NCBI GenBank assembly: GCA_905178155.1
Contig: CAJINV010000002.1
Coordinates: 12,285,621 to 12,349,620 of the forward strand
Reading direction: 5' to 3'
Length of the DNA: 64,000 nucleotides
DNA from: Amoebophrya sp. A120
Lineage: Eukaryota > Sar > Dinophyceae > Syndiniales > Amoebophryaceae
Both the position numbers and the translations under genes were made by a program. This document shows, piece after piece, positions 1 through 10,356 of the stretch. Numbering within the stretch: the first letter of the stretch is position 1; each line of letters starts with the position of its first letter. The notes under the pieces were generated by a model, which did not search any database, had not been told where the DNA came from, and saw only the letters and a program-made list of their open reading frames with translations.

Positions 1-119
1 TAGGAGACCTTCTCAAAACCTGTCATGCTAGGGCGTGCATGGTATACCTTCTGGATCATGCCAAAGCTGCATCACAAACCTCTGCATTTTTCCAGACCCA
101 GACATTTTTACACTTGATA
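1..119. mobile_element. Introner, family A (right part only)
   Basis: This is the right end of a family-A introner. Its terminus reads TATCAAGTGTAAAAATGTCT on the minus strand and ends in ATA at 117-119, followed by CGACG at 120-124 as the presumed right target-duplication copy. The left end lies outside the window. It interrupts the Ser/Gly-rich tail of the ion-channel gene. Confidence 0.85.
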
Positions 120-3100
120 CGACGAGGCCGGCGGCAGTGGTTGCGCAGAAGACGCAGATGCCCCGGAGCCACTACCACTCGCTGCTGCTTGCGCAAATGG
201 TGCACTGCTCGACGAGGAAGAACTCGAAAGCGTTCCTTGTCCTTGCTGCAGCGCGCTGTTGCTGTTCACGAGCAGGTGAGCAGGTGTTGCAGAGTGCACT
301 ACGGTTCCTGCAGATGATATCATGCCACCGACAACCCCAGCTCCACCATCGTCAAAGGTAGACCCCGCCACACTGGTGCCTGTTGAGGATCGACCACTTG
401 GAACCATTCCTCCGCCGAGCGTTGCCGATTGGTGGGAAACAGACGCCGGTATGGCGGGAAAATTCACGTTACTTGCTGACGAGCTCACACCTCCCAATGG
501 CCCTCCACCGACCGTGGTGTTCACCGTCGTGCGAATGCCCTGAGAGGCGAGCGCTGGCGCAGCAAACGGGTCGACCGAATGCCGCAAAGCCATGCTCTGG
601 AGAGGACCGCCACTGGTAGTGATTTATTTTTCTTTTTGTGAATATCAATTTTTTTGAAAATTTATCACAGATCACAGATACATTCGTTGCTGGAGTAGTG
701 AACTCTTGTGGTACCGTGCGGTTGCCAGCGATGCTCGTATCATGGCGTCCTCTGCGTCACGCGTGGATCTTCGCAGTGGCTCCGATTGAACCATAAATGA
801 AGCGGAGTTATCGAGGACCGTGCTGCCCAAGTTGTCTCCACCCCCATGCTCCATGACCCCGTCGAGCATTGTAGCGGAACCCCCTGCGAGGGGTCCCCCG
901 CCAACTCCCCCCGGTTGCCCCGCCCCGGGTCCTCGCTGCGGCAAGCCGAGTCCGAGTTGCTGCTGGTGCATGGTATTCAACACCTCGGGTTCGGGTGTGG
1001 GGGCAATCTGGTGAAACTGTGAAATTCGGTACACGATCTGATTGTACGCGTCTGGATATTTTTTCTTGACAATGTTGTTCAACGCGTCCGCGGTCAACTT
1101 CTCGGCAACCGTGTAGGTCTGTGCGCGGACGTACGCCGTCCGCTTCTGCCCCTTCTGGACCAGCGCAGTCTCGCCAAAGTAATCACCTAGGTTTGTTCGT
1201 TCATGACTTGTTTTTCTGCTCACTGGTGGCGGGTTGGACAATCCTTCTGTATCGGTCCATACACACATTTCAAGTTAGGTTTATTGTAGGTTCTGTTTCA
1301 TATATTGTGCGTCGTGCGCAGCTGTGGCGGGAAAAATAGGTGTACGTGTATCTATAAACAGGGAATACTACACCACGCAAGTTCGTGCGATAAACATCGT
1401 ACGGTGGAGACAAGGAGTAACTTCTACTCTAACACCAACTCTTGGAAGGAATATTTTTAGCACAAGACCACGACCAGAAGCACCTTCTCTTTTCTGTGCG
1501 ACGACGAGCTTATTTCGTGCGGTGGGAATGCCATTGGGTCCCGGCATGGAGTTTCGCCGGATGACGACGACGTCACAGAGACCGCGCAGAATGAAGTACA
1601 TTTCGAAGCCCTCCTGCCCGAACCGAATGATGTAGTCCCCCGGGGAAAACACCTCCTCGGCAAAGTTGTCGAGAATTTCAGCGACTCCGGCGGGGTGCAA
1701 GTCGCGAAAAAAGGGCGCTTTTTCAATCAGCGAGGCGAAGAGGCAAATCTTGATTTCCAGCACCAGTGCCTTCGAACTCGTGTTGTAGAGCAGATCGCAG
1801 GCCTGTTTGTCGTGCTGGACCTCTAGAAACTGGTGGTACATATTGATCCGCTATCAAATGTAAAAATGTCTGAGTCTGGAAGATTGCCAGGTTTGTCATG
1901 CACATTTTGCATGACTCCTGATGTCTATGATGCATGCCCTAGCGTCACAGATTTTCTGAAGGCTTCCTAATGCCTATTCCGCATGACAAATGCTCTTTCC
2001 GTGTTGCAAAACTTGGACTCTCTTTGCTGCTCATGCAATACAGATTTTTTTAGAATCCAAAATCAGCATGACAAGTTAGATTCTTCCAGACCCAGACATT
2101 TTTACAGTTGATATCCGCTTGTGGAGATTGGGCGGAAGCTTAATCTGCGTATGGGGCTCTCAAACGTTACATTCTCAACTGTTACATGATTTGTCATGCA
2201 AAAACGCTATCACTTTTCATAATTTCAAACCTTCTCCGCATGACAAGTTCTCGACGCGCTAGATAGCATTGTAATCTGCTCCAAACCTGTAACGCAAAAG
2301 GAGCAAGCTTTTCCCTTTCACTTTTGCCATTCTTGCATTACAAATTTCATGTAACAGTTGAGAATGTAACAGTTGAGAGCTCCATACTGCGTCATGGCCG
2401 CGTTGATCGCTGCCTGTTGCTCCAAAGTTTTACCTCAAGTCAATTTAAAATATGTTAGCTATGGCTGTGTATTGCGTGACGTGGACGTGAGCCCGAAAAC
2501 GAAATCGCCTTTTTGCACATAAATTTGCATACTCATCAAGATGAATAAGAATACAAGACGAACCCTGGTGCACCAGGAGGTCCATGACTGAAAACAGCAA
2601 CGCAAGATCATGTACGCTGTACTTTTTAAAATCATCATCCGCTGCTCGATGAGCACGATGCGTGCGAAAATGACGGCTTCGGCGAAAGCTCCGATGGGCC
2701 GGAGCATGGTGATGCAAAGAACCACGCTGCTGTCGTCTCGATCTGTCATAGAAGTTGGAGGGGAAGCCGAGAACAGGAGTACTGCATCGCGCAGGGCCAG
2801 AATGTAGAACCTGTAGTTTTTATTATGGAGGAACTGAAGCTGCAACTAAGCTGATACACTGATAGCGATTGATAAAAAAGATAAAACCCTGTTCTGCTTT
2901 TTCGCACGCCCGATGTAGAGGATGAGCGATGAGAATGGCGTGGAGGACGAGGCTAGTACTAACAACATCTTCACAAGACGAGTTGCATTTCCAATGCGCC
3001 AGGCAATCAAGTAAGTACTGTCTGGTGCACCTCCTAATGATCCTGATTTAACCACGATTCACACATACTGAAATCAGGCTCAAGCACAGCCAGGTAAACA

Positions 3101-5728
3101 AGAACGACGAGTCAATACTTCCAGACGGATATGTGTTTGACATCCGCTTCGTAGGTGGTTTCCTGATCTGTGTCATAGAGGACGTAAAACCAGGCGACGG
3201 CAAACAGGTGCACAAGCAGAAACATCATGAAGACGAGCTCTGCGCCGGCCCACACGCCCTGGCGGTAGGGGCTGATGACGACCCCGCCCTGACTGGCGGC
3301 CGCGCGGTCCCGCCGCACCGTTTCGTACCGCAAAAGCCGTAGCAAACCAAACCAACTACAGGCAGTCCTGGTTGTCGTAAATTTGATGTTGAATCAAAGG
3401 AGCGGTTTAAAAGTCACTCTTGGGACGAAGTAGTCGTCGTATCTACAGGCCGACTCTGCAACGAAAACTGGAACAAGGGGAAGGGCAACATGTCAGGACC
3501 AACGAGCATAATTTTTCTTCAGGTTCAGTGTAATGGAGGTCCCAGCCCAACTCGTACTACGAATAGCACCTCCACCAGGCAACAGCATTTGTCTCTGCCT
3601 CACCTTTTTCCGGACTGGCTCATGGCATCCACCCAGAGGAGGTTTCCTAGTAGAGTCAGCCAGTTGGCCCAGTACGCCGTTTTGCGGAACAAAATGCGGC
3701 GGATGTCCGCTGGCTCCACGTATTCCCGGCCCTCCTGAATCTCCACGATGCTGGTCCGCAGGGGAAAGAGCAACTCGAAGATCACGAAGGCAAACTCGGC
3801 CACCATGTCGAACACGAAGACTTCTAAAAGGTTGTCCGACCATTTCTTGGTCTTGTCCCCCGCTAACGGGTAGAAAAACCCGAGGTAGAAGGTGGTAAAA
3901 ATCGCGTTGTACAGCATCAGAATGGAGCACAGCTTCCGGCCGAACAGCAGCAAGTCGGAGTGCCCCGCGCGCCAAAACACGGACAAATGCGTGGGCAGCT
4001 TGCCGTACAGCTGCGTGGCAGTGGGGTTCACGCTGTCGGTGTCGGTGTCGCGAATCTCAAACTGGTCGAAGGAAAACCGGCTGAACTCCACCACCGCGCC
4101 GAGGTCTATCGTCGTGCTGGCCCGGGCGTGGTGGCCAGTGGAGAGCGACATGCGGCGGCCGATCGCCGCGCGCGCGCCCGAGCCCCCGCCGGGCCCGCTG
4201 CCGTGGTGAGCGCCCGTGAGCTGGTTGATCCGGCCCATGCTGCCCGGGAACATGGAGATGGAGAAGCTGCGCTTCCGCCCGAGCGTGGGCGGCGCGGTAT
4301 GTATCTTGCCAACCGTCACATTTCCGTCCACTGGTATTGCAATCAAAAACGCCCCCACCCCCGAACGTGGAAGCATTTGTATTGCAAACCTTTCAAAGTG
4401 AAACACTCGCCCTTTTGCATCTCTCAGCATCACAGATTCCCGATCGTGAATAGCAAAAATTTGCATTGCAAAAGATCCCTCCAGCAAAAGCGGCGCTTGT
4501 CATGCAAGCGATGCGATACTTACACGCCTAGACTCTGCATCAGAAAGGTTCGCACTCCTTTCATGCATGACAAAAAGTTTTTATTTGGAAACTTCGCATC
4601 ACAAATTTTTGCAACTTTGCGGGTGGTGGCATTTTTCCTCGCGATAACTGGCGGGAACTGATCGTCCTCCTCCCCGGTTCCGTCCGTACTGGCCGTTTCG
4701 TGCGACACGATGCTCATCTTTCTGGACCTGTCGCCGCCGAAGGGCTCGGACTTGCTCGGGTCCACCCCGGTTTGCATTTGCTTCCCATTCAGCTGCTTGC
4801 TCATCGCGTTGCTCGCCCGTTTTTTCACCTGCCGCTTGCTGCAGTGGTGCAGGTCTGCGGAGGCCATCAGAAAATCCTCGGAGGAACTGCTGGTATTCGT
4901 CCGCGCGTCTTTCCGCGGGTCCTCAGCACTTGAGCTCGACGCCGCGCTTGTGTGCTGTGTGTGGTCCACCTGCTGTGCGGAGGAGCTACCACCGGCCTCG
5001 TCAGGATCGGTCTTTTTCTTGATGGTGATGCCCCCCTTCGAGGAAGATCTCGTTGATATTGCCTGACCAGCCGCTCCGCCCGCGGCGGCGTGACGCACTG
5101 AAGGTTCCACAGCCTCTTTTTCCATTTCGTTGTCAAAATCCTGCAACAAAGTCCTCCGGCCTTTCGTGTTGCTACTTTTATCTTCATGGTCGCGCGGATC
5201 TTTTCTGTGTCCGCCGGCACTCCCCGCTGGTAAAAACGGTGTTGCGTAGGAACAGCTTGCCTCGAGTCCCAAGTGCTTGTCAACTCCTGCGCCTTTTCCG
5301 ACTGCACGGGCTAATGTCGTACTAGCTGTACTCGCGCTGAAAGGTGTAACGGTCGCTGGACCAGGTGCATTTGCTCTACCTGCTGGTGCTCGATCTACTT
5401 CATCGGCGTTTGGATTTAAAAATCCTGTTTGTGTTTCCAGCCCGGTCGTGTTGTAATTCGAGCTGTTTGTTGCATTTCCATACTTGCGTGCTTCCTCGAC
5501 GACGACGCGGCCCGCTGGTCCTCGCGCTCCGGTTCCGACCCTACCGCCGGGTTGACGCTCTTCAATATCGTCCGCGCCCGCCTGGTGACGGAGCGGTGCA
5601 TGGGGAGATTGAAACCCACTGTCGGCATAATCATCTTCCGTCAGCGACACCTGGTCATCGTGTAGTACCTGGCCCCGTGGGGTTTCCCTTTTCTCGTTCT
5701 CGCCAACCCTCGTCTCGTCCCCGACCAT
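120..5728 (-). CDS. Cyclic-nucleotide-binding-domain ion channel (CNG/KCNH-like), 3' end beyond window
   Basis: Multi-exon gene. Exons, as read from splice signals and frame: 5728-4652, 4334-3604, 3355-3119, 3017-2888, 2843-2623, 2433-2387, 2149-2114, 1851-1436, 1186-682, 612-120. Three more introns are introners (4335-4646, 2150-2386, 1852-2113), and a fourth cuts the gene at the left edge. The product has a long polar N-terminus, membrane segments S1-S3 (exon 2), an Arg-rich S4 (GLLRLLRYETVRRDR), S5, a re-entrant loop, S6, a C-linker (KLPPNLHKRINMYHQF) and a CNBD with GDYFGETALV. A Ser/Gly/Ala-rich tail follows. Known role of the family: voltage- or cyclic-nucleotide-gated cation channel in the plasma or ciliary membrane. 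Oddity: the loop before S6 lacks a GYG/GFG filter and reads SPPTSMTD instead. ATG at 5728 is the first plausible start; an upstream exon is possible. Confidence 0.85.
1852..2113. mobile_element. Introner, family A, TSD TCCGC
   Basis: A 262-bp element begins TAT and ends ATA, with inverted termini related to TATCAAATGTAAAAATGTCT. It is flanked by TCCGC at 1847-1851 and 2114-2118. Removing the element and one TCCGC joins the C-linker codons so that they read LPPNLHKRINMYHQFLEVQ, a normal KCNH/CNG linker. Only 36 nt of exon separate it from the next introner. Confidence 0.95.
2150..2386. mobile_element. Introner, family B, TSD CTGCG
   Basis: Termini of the type TATGGNGCTCTCAA, followed by GTTACATTCTCAACTGTTA, form a long inverted repeat. 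CTGCG flanks it at 2145-2149 and 2387-2391. Removal restores the frame INAAMTQIKLPPNL in the channel C-linker. It is paired with the family-A copy at 1852-2113. Confidence 0.93.
4335..4646. mobile_element. Introner, family C, TSD ACTGG
   Basis: Inverted termini TATYGCRAKSAAAAAYGCC, flanked by ACTGG at 4330-4334 and 4647-4651. Removal joins the coding sequence to read DDQFPPVDGNVTVGKI in the N-terminal region of the channel. Internal words such as GCATCACA and TTGTCATGC are shared with the other families. It is the only copy of this family in the window. Confidence 0.9.
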
Positions 5729-5740
5729 AGTTCTTGCCAC

Positions 5741-6115
5741 ACGGATCGCTAGCCGCCCCCGCCTACAACGGGACGAGCTGCAAACCCCCTACGCAGCTGC
5801 AGTCCCGACTACGCTGCCCCGAGGCGAGGACAAACGCAAGCTCCTTGTTGTCATCTGCTGCTCGTAGCCGTAGCTGCACTGATGAACGGGAACCGGATCC
5901 AACATCTTGTCAGTCAATTTTCCACCTGCTCGATGTAGTTGCGCGACCGTCGAAATTCGACTTTTGTCGTTGTCCCCACATCTTGTTGTACTTGTGGTGG
6001 ATTTTTTTCTCTTCTTGATGAGGAATTTTATTGTTTGACGTTCTTGATGATCAAATTCCAGAAACGGAGACGAAGGACGCATAATTACCGGGTGCAGAGA
6101 TAATTTCCAAACTTT
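5741..6115. other. Gap upstream of the channel gene
   Basis: No gene is recognised here. A minus-strand open frame at about 5789-6082 is rich in basic and polar residues and has no domain I know. It could be a 5' exon or leader of the channel gene or plain intergenic DNA. I see no repeat or RNA gene. Confidence 0.4.
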
Positions 6116-6743
6116 TCATTCAATTTCAATGGCGAGCAGCTGCCCCAACGCCAATTCCGCCGGTTGCTCTAGCCGAGAGTGCTGGGCAATTTCGTTTTTC
6201 CTCTCGTCCTCATCCATTTCCTCGAGCGGCGCCTCGGTGTGCGTGTGCGTAGAAGGATACGATAGATCATTCATCATTGCTATGCATGGCACGACCACAT
6301 GCACACGTGAACATCGGGCACGACCGCTTCAACTTCAAGACCTTATTTACAACAGAAGTGCCAACATCACTCGGAGTCACTCACATCTGCAGCTACAATA
6401 GCGGCGCCTTTGGTAGTTGAAGAACAAGGTCTCCTGAGCGAGCGTCGCTTTGGTCCAGTTGCAGTGGTTGAGACCGTCTCTCTCTCCGTCTGCCGTTGTA
6501 CCAGCACCGCATGAAGATTCATACCTCCAAGACTCGTTTTGCACGTCTGTTTTGGGCATCAAGGTCTTTCCGTCCTTGATGAACGACAACAAGAAGAAAA
6601 CAAGTTCTGGCGCGGCCTTGCTTTTTCTTGTTTTGCGACACTATGTGTTCAGTGGAAAATAAAAAGCCAAAAAGAACCATGATATGCACTTTCTCCATGT
6701 CTAAACTTTTTTTCTCATTACCGTCGAACAATAGATCAGTCAT
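6116..6743 (-). CDS. Possible small multi-exon gene, unrecognised
   Basis: A candidate ATG at 6743 opens a short exon, MTDLLFDG. About 165 bp further on a second exon reads GKTLMPKTDVQNESWRYESS and continues to about 6390, where a GTGAGT donor follows. A third open stretch ends QPAELALGQLLAIEIE near 6116. The first intron is bounded by a direct repeat, GACGG, and joining across it keeps one frame. It does not have the TAT...ATA ends of the introners, and a plain GT-AG reading shifts the frame. The composition looks protein-like, but I recognise no domain, and the join to the last exon is not proven. Confidence 0.35.
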
Positions 6744-7196
6744 TATGTACTTGGAAATAGAGAGGTAATCACATATATCACTCGTCTCGTTTGGAGATTT
6801 GAATTAAGCACTATAACATGAAGTTCATGTTCATCTAGAAAGAACTACTTCAACTGCTACTTATTCATACATTCGCTTGGGCTGTCGTTCTCGTTACAAC
6901 GAAGCGCGCGAGGGATGAAATAGTGATAGAACAAGACAGAGGACGAGCTGATTCGGCCGCTTTCTCCTGGAGTCACAGTGAGGAGCCCGTCACACTCTAG
7001 AACCTCCCCGTGTCGCGTAGTTATACCCACTAGTACCGCTTACACCGTTGTGGTTGGCACCCACTGTGTGGACGCCCCTCCGCCTCCTCGTTGGTGTGCT
7101 GCTGCGGTTGCATTCACATTCACACCTGCCCCTGCAGACCATGATTCTGTTACAACGTTATAACTCGTAGATCCGCCGATGCTTGCCGCTGCAGCA
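6744..7196. other. Intergenic stretch
   Basis: AT-rich on the left and mixed on the right. I find no supported exon, RNA gene or repeat. It is presumably the 3' flank of the TTLL9-like gene and the 5' flank of the small gene. Confidence 0.5.
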
Positions 7197-9725
7197 CTAC
7201 CTAGAGCCAGAAGTGACTGTTGATGAAAGGTTCGCTTTCACTCGGTTGCGCAACTGCAGCTCCTCCGCCAACTCACGCAGCTGCCTCTCCCGGTCGTTTC
7301 GCGTGCCTAGCATCGACTCTGTGTGTCCGGGGACGGGCCCCGCACGGTAAATCAGATCAAAACCGCCGACCCGGGTGATCTGATCGTGGTAGTCCAGCGC
7401 GTTGCCATTTTCGTCTACCTGCGCCAAGTACTTCTCCAGATCCAGAATAGTCAGCACGTCGTCCAGTGTGGCGAACTTCATTTCGTAGTCCGCCTTCGTG
7501 TTGGCGGTCAAGGACGGGCTGGCGTTCACCTCAATCAAGGTGGGGTTAAAGTGCGAATCGATCATGATATCGTAGCCGTACATTTCGAAGCACTTGCGGT
7601 CTGCAATCATCACCCGCTGCACGGCCAGCAGACTGTAGATGATGATTTCCTCGAAACGATTGAAGAGGTCGATGGTGCGCTCACGGCCGATTTTGGAGAT
7701 CAAGTACTGCTTCATCCGCGGGATTTCCCACTTGCCGCCGGTGCGCTGGTAGGTGTTGTCCTTGGAGAAGAGGTTTTTCTGCACCGCCACGTTGGTCAGG
7801 TGCGAGGACAGCTTGGTCGGGTCCCGCACTGTGTCGACCGAGTATCGGGTCAGGGAAAACCGCGCGAACCCTTCTCGACTCAGCCACACGGTGAGCGGCT
7901 GGTAGGAGGTTACTAGTGCATAGATGCGCAAGTCAAACTTCCGCCCGCCGATCAGCAGCGGATTCTCGATGTACTTTTGCACGATGTAGGATTCCGCCGG
8001 CCCCTCGTCGGGGTCGAAATCGTTGCCACCCGCGCCCGCGCCGCCGTAGCCGCCATCGCCCCCGCCGCCGGCGCCGCCCCCGGTCGCGGGCTTCCAGTTC
8101 GCCAACTGGCTCAGCTTGGTGACCATGAAGATGCCAGTGCCCTGACTCCGGCCGACGGGCTTCATAATCCACACCTGCTTCCCGCACCGCCGAAACTCTT
8201 CGACGAACATGCTGTATTCCTGAGGCAGGAGAAACGTGATGGGTATCATCTCCTCGTACTTTCGGGCCGTTTCCAGTGACTGCGCGCTACCTTCCTTTTC
8301 CAACGCACGCTTGTGCCGCTTCACGTTCTTTGCTAAGAGGTCCTTGCGGGTCAGCTCGTAGTGGTTGCGAAAATGGTTCACGCGCTGCCAGGGCTCCAGG
8401 TGCAGCTTTTCCAGCTCCCCGTGAATCCAGTCCTTGTCTGCCCAGTGGATGTGCCAATCCTGCTTCAAGTGCTTCGTGCTCACCGCGCTGGTACCCGCAG
8501 GAGCAGCCACTGCACCTCCGCCAGCACTCGCGGATGTTGACGTGCCTGTCGCTCCTGTAACCGCAGAGCCACCACCGCTGGCAGTACTCGCAGGACCTCC
8601 CAGCTGTCTGGCACTTCCGGGCGGAGACGTCGTCGGGGGTGTGCTCGAAGAAGCAAGGAAAGAAATCGGTTGACCGCCCATACCAGATGCGCCGCTAGTA
8701 CCAGGTCGCGCAGATACAGATGAACCTCCTCCCTTCGTTGCGGCAGTAGGTGTTGTACCCGTTGTACTGCAGCTGGTGGCAACTACCCCCGGAATGCTGT
8801 CATTAGTCGTTGACGCAGACGCACCGGCACCAGATCCTATAGCAACGCCCCCAGAAGTGGACATTGTGGTTGTTGACGAAGCCGATTGCCCCGCTCTCCC
8901 GGTTGCACTCCCGCGGCGAGCGACGTTTGAACTCGACGCAGCAGCACCACCTCCTCCCGTTCCTCCGCCTTCCGTGCCGGCCGCGGCCGACGCAGACGAA
9001 ATCACGGACGCGCCGCTATCCTGAGTAAAAACGTACCCACACCAGAGTCAAGATGGGGAATCGGCTAGACAAATCCACAAGTTTTGGCTGTTTTGCATGA
9101 CAAATTTGGATTCGTAGTGTAGTGCTGTTTGAGCTAGCTCAGCAGCATGACAGATCTAGCATATCATGCTGATTGGAGCATGACAAATTGCAAAACACGA
9201 CTAGAAAACGCTTCTCATGGGGCTCCGCATGAGAAACATTTTCAGCATGCAGATTTGCATGACAACTATGGTGTGGGTACGTTTTTACTCAGGATAACCG
9301 CTGCGCGGGGTCCGCGGCGACGGCAGGTCATCGACGCCCCATTCCTTCCACCCCCGGCTCTTGAAAACGTCATTATGGAGAGAAAAAAGTTTGTCACAGT
9401 CATGTCACTAAGTTGCAGATTTTGCATTACAAATTTTTTTAGCATCACAGCTTCTCCTTGTATAATTGCAGAAACACTAGGGAAATCCCTTATGAAGTGT
9501 GGCTGTGATGCATTTTTACGCATGACAGACAATTTTGTATTGCAAAAACGCCCATTAGTGATCGTGACGAACTTTTTTCTTTTGATAGTCATAGATGGTG
9601 TTGTAGTGCGAGCTTCCCTCCCCCGTAACCGCGTCCGTGACGCGATGCAACTTGGCGCAACGAAATTTGATCTGTTGCCACGGCGCCGGATCCCGTTTAA
9701 TGATGCGGCGAAAATGCTCGGACAT
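7197..9725 (-). CDS. Tubulin polyglutamylase/tyrosine-ligase-like protein, TTLL9 type
   Basis: Three exons (9725-9588, 9373-9297, 9016-7197) are separated only by two introners; the spliced product is about 680 residues. It starts MSEHFRRIIKRDP and contains the TTLL N-terminal motif NTIYDVFKSRGWKE. A Ser/Ala/Gly/Thr-rich insert of roughly 180 residues follows, then WADKDW, NHFRNHYELTRKDLLAKN, the ATP-grasp signature IMKPVGRSQGTGIF, a Gly-rich insert, GGRKFDLRIYALVTS, LTNVAVQK and LIEVNASPSL. These ATP- and Mg-binding motifs are intact. KPVGRSQG and YIENPLLIGG point to TTLL9 rather than TTLL1. The family adds glutamate to tubulin, mainly in cilia. The large low-complexity insert inside the conserved N-terminus is unusual. 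Confidence 0.9.
9017..9296. mobile_element. Introner, family D, TSD (G/A)CCGC
   Basis: Termini are TATCCTGAGTAAAAACGTAC in inverted orientation. Flanks are GCCGC at 9012-9016 and ACCGC at 9297-9301, the only imperfect duplication in the window. Removal gives SPRTPRSGASVISS in the TTLL9-like protein. The mismatch is silent, because the joined codon is Gly with either copy. Confidence 0.92.
9374..9587. mobile_element. Introner, family E, TSD GTCAT
   Basis: Inverted termini TATSRARAGAAAAAAGTTYG, flanked by GTCAT at 9369-9373 and 9588-9592. Removal restores NTIYDVFKSRGWKE, a conserved TTLL motif, so the splice position is strongly supported. No register of this intron can be GT-AG. Confidence 0.92.
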
Positions 9726-10356
9726 GGCAACCGGAAAATCTTCTCGCACCACTCGAAATCGAAGTAGATCTTCATGCAGCTTCTAGATATTGTCTTCAAC
9801 ACTGAGTCATAGAAGCACGAGAAAGAGAAAGTATCATCTTGTCTGGAACGGAATCGGAAAACAACATTGCTTTAATAAACTTTTCTCTCAGCAACTCTTT
9901 TTTATTTTTACAGTCAGGCGTGTCGATGCATTTTCTTTCTACTATCCTCAATGCTACAACAAACCCGCCACGCCGTCAACTACTCCATTGTCATTGTGGT
10001 CTTCTCTTCTCCCCGTTCTTGGTGTGAATTAGTCTTAGTGACATCCCGTTGCCGTACGTACCACTTTTCAAATCCTTGATGAATGTTCATCCGCCTCGCC
10101 AATCCGACGAAAACCAAAACACGACTATCGTGGCCGCCAAGTCTCTGCATGGAACTGACACTGTATCATGGAGTGTCAGCTTGCTGTAAACAAAACTACA
10201 ACGAACTTCAAGCTCCCAGAGCCAGACTTATTTTGACGAAAAAAACTCCATCGCGTTAAGACTGAATTCGATGTCAAAGATGATTGGCGCTTTTGTCTCG
10301 TCAAAAGTCAAGTTGCATGCTTCACCACGCTCAGTGAAAAACAGGATGAAAGCTAC
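9726..10356. other. Intergenic stretch
   Basis: No supported exon on either strand, and no repeat or RNA gene seen. It lies between the TTLL9-like start and the stop codon of the Nup98-domain gene. Confidence 0.5.

Noticed and set aside
4363-4650. Apparent protein extensions such as KICDAKFPNKNFLSCMKG at exon ends
   Set aside because: They are translations of introner sequence and vanish when the element is removed.
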